Below, piece by piece: positions 63,256 to 64,000 of a stretch of 64,000 bases of DNA; within the stretch, counting starts at the first letter, position 1, and each line of letters opens with the position of its first letter. The position numbers and the translations under genes were made by a program. Source of the DNA: JBBIOU01 sp037443205 (GTDB taxonomy: Bacteria; Bacteroidota; Bacteroidia; Flavobacteriales_D; UBA2798); NCBI GenBank assembly GCA_037443205.1, contig JBBIOU010000015.1:1-64000 (forward strand). The letters run 5' to 3'. The notes beneath the pieces are model-generated. The model worked only from the letters and a program-made list of their open reading frames with translations. It was not told where the DNA came from and made no database searches.

Positions 63256-64000
63256 ATGACTATGAAAAAAATTATTTGCATAATAATCATCAACTTGGCT
63301 GTGCTAAGTCTTAAAGCACAAGATATACATTTTAGTATGTTTCATTTTTCTCCTTTAAATATCAATCCTGCAAATTGCGGAGTTGAAAATGATTTACGTG
63401 TTGCTTTAAATTATCGCAATCAATGGCGCTCGGTTGCCAATCCTTACAGCACCATTGCCGGAAGCTACGACATGCGCTTATCTAAATCAAAATCAGGAAT
63501 TTTTGCCATGGGTATAAATTTTTACAACGACCGCGCGGGCGATTCTAAAATGGGTATTACACAAGCTAATCTTGCTGCGGCATATCATCTTATTTTAAAC
63601 AGAGAACAAACCATCGGCTTAGGTATTAATACCGGTTTCGCGCAACGTTCATTAACTGGGGGTAGTGCATTGATGTGGGGAAATCAATATGACGGTACTA
63701 ATTACAACCCCGCTTTGCCAACGGGTGAACCATTTGGAAACTCCTTTAGCACAAGTTATTTAGATGCTGCTGCAGGCATTATCTATTCATACAGGCAGGA
63801 AGAAAAATACATTACAGGAAATGATCACTTTGCAGCAAATGTTGGATTTTCTGTGTCTCATGTGCATCAGCCTAACATATCCTTTTACGGAGCTAAAGAA
63901 CTGCTTTACAGAAAATACATTTTTCACACCAATGCTATCATAGGAGTACCCAACTCAAGAGTATCCTTTACTCCCGGTATAATGTACGCGCTGCAAGGAC
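63256..64000 (+). CDS. PorP/SprF family T9SS outer-membrane protein (3' end beyond window)
   Basis: Partial gene; 248 codons are visible and no stop is reached. The start may be 63256 (MTMKKIICI) or 63262 (MKKIICI), 20-26 bp after the SprB-repeat gene. A signal peptide ends near KAQ, followed by the PorP/SprF motif DIHFSMFHFSPLNINPANCG and NYRNQWRSV, then SGIFAMGINFYNDRAGDSKMG. It matches the other PorP at 53556-54608 block by block. The pairing with the upstream type B CTD protein repeats the arrangement seen there, so it is the likely partner for that substrate. Confidence 0.9.
   Translation, partial: MTMKKIICIIIINLAVLSLKAQDIHFSMFHFSPLNINPANCGVENDLRVALNYRNQWRSVANPYSTIAGSYDMRLSKSKSGIFAMGINFYNDRAGDSKMGITQANLAAAYHLILNREQTIGLGINTGFAQRSLTGGSALMWGNQYDGTNYNPALPTGEPFGNSFSTSYLDAAAGIIYSYRQEEKYITGNDHFAANVGFSVSHVHQPNISFYGAKELLYRKYIFHTNAIIGVPNSRVSFTPGIMYALQG

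Overview
The window is AT-rich chromosomal DNA of a Bacteroidota bacterium, order not certain. The evidence is: two PorP/SprF genes and three proteins ending in the gliding-motility-type (type B) sorting domain of the type IX secretion system (T9SS); long S16 with an Ala/Glu/Lys tail; lipoproteins with an SCKKE-type lipobox; few Shine-Dalgarno sequences; and repeated occurrence of the Bacteroidota -7 element TAnnTTTG just upstream of starts. I see no phage, plasmid, CRISPR, tRNA or rRNA genes.

Layout. 0.2-1.1 kb: xerD (-). 1.1-6.7 kb (+): aroQ, a propeller sensor with a SpoIIE/PP2C phosphatase domain, a lipoprotein, and SiaB- and SiaC-like proteins, closed by a strong terminator; this looks like a SiaABC-type phosphorylation switch without the diguanylate cyclase SiaD. 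6.8-8.8 kb: gyrB (-). 9.0-15.7 kb (-): an apparent operon of a lipoprotein, a small exported protein, a TerB-like/ABCG transporter fusion and an OmpA/PD40 envelope protein. 16-18.8 kb: a second copy of the lipoprotein family (-) and a type B CTD protein (+). 19-22.5 kb (-): hisGDC behind a complete transcription attenuator with a His-His-His leader peptide. 22.6-31.4 kb (+): TonB-dependent receptor, YfhO-type membrane protein, GT2 glycosyltransferase, DUF115-like protein, an exported protein and MeaB. 31.5-38.7 kb: LysM/M23 peptidase (+), glmM and tryptophan 2,3-dioxygenase (-), anmK (-), acyl-CoA dehydrogenase (+), PAP2 phosphatase and DUF4256 (-).

39.2-43.6 kb (+): a three-gene condensin-like (MksB/F/E, Wadjet-related) operon with its own promoter but no JetD-like nuclease, preceded by a structured intergenic repeat whose other copy lies at 35.1 kb. 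43.6-49.1 kb: patatin/Omp85 protein (-), an unknown membrane-anchored protein (+) and the rpsP-rimM-trmN6 operon (-). 49.3-51.1 kb (+): small membrane proteins around an NhaD/ArsB-type ion transporter with two palindromes in front. 51.3-53.5 kb (+): cystathionine beta-synthase with CBS domains and a metal-receptor-like protein.

53.5-64 kb holds two T9SS substrate + PorP/SprF modules, one on each strand, separated by a small exported protein and fabI. The left module is a LTD/chitobiase/CotH/type B CTD protein with PorP. The right is a large DUF7948/SprB-repeat/type B CTD protein, broken by a single-base frameshift near 59240, with a PorP gene that runs off the window end. The observations I rate highest are the MksBFE operon, the SiaABC-like switch, the his attenuator and the structured repeat pair.
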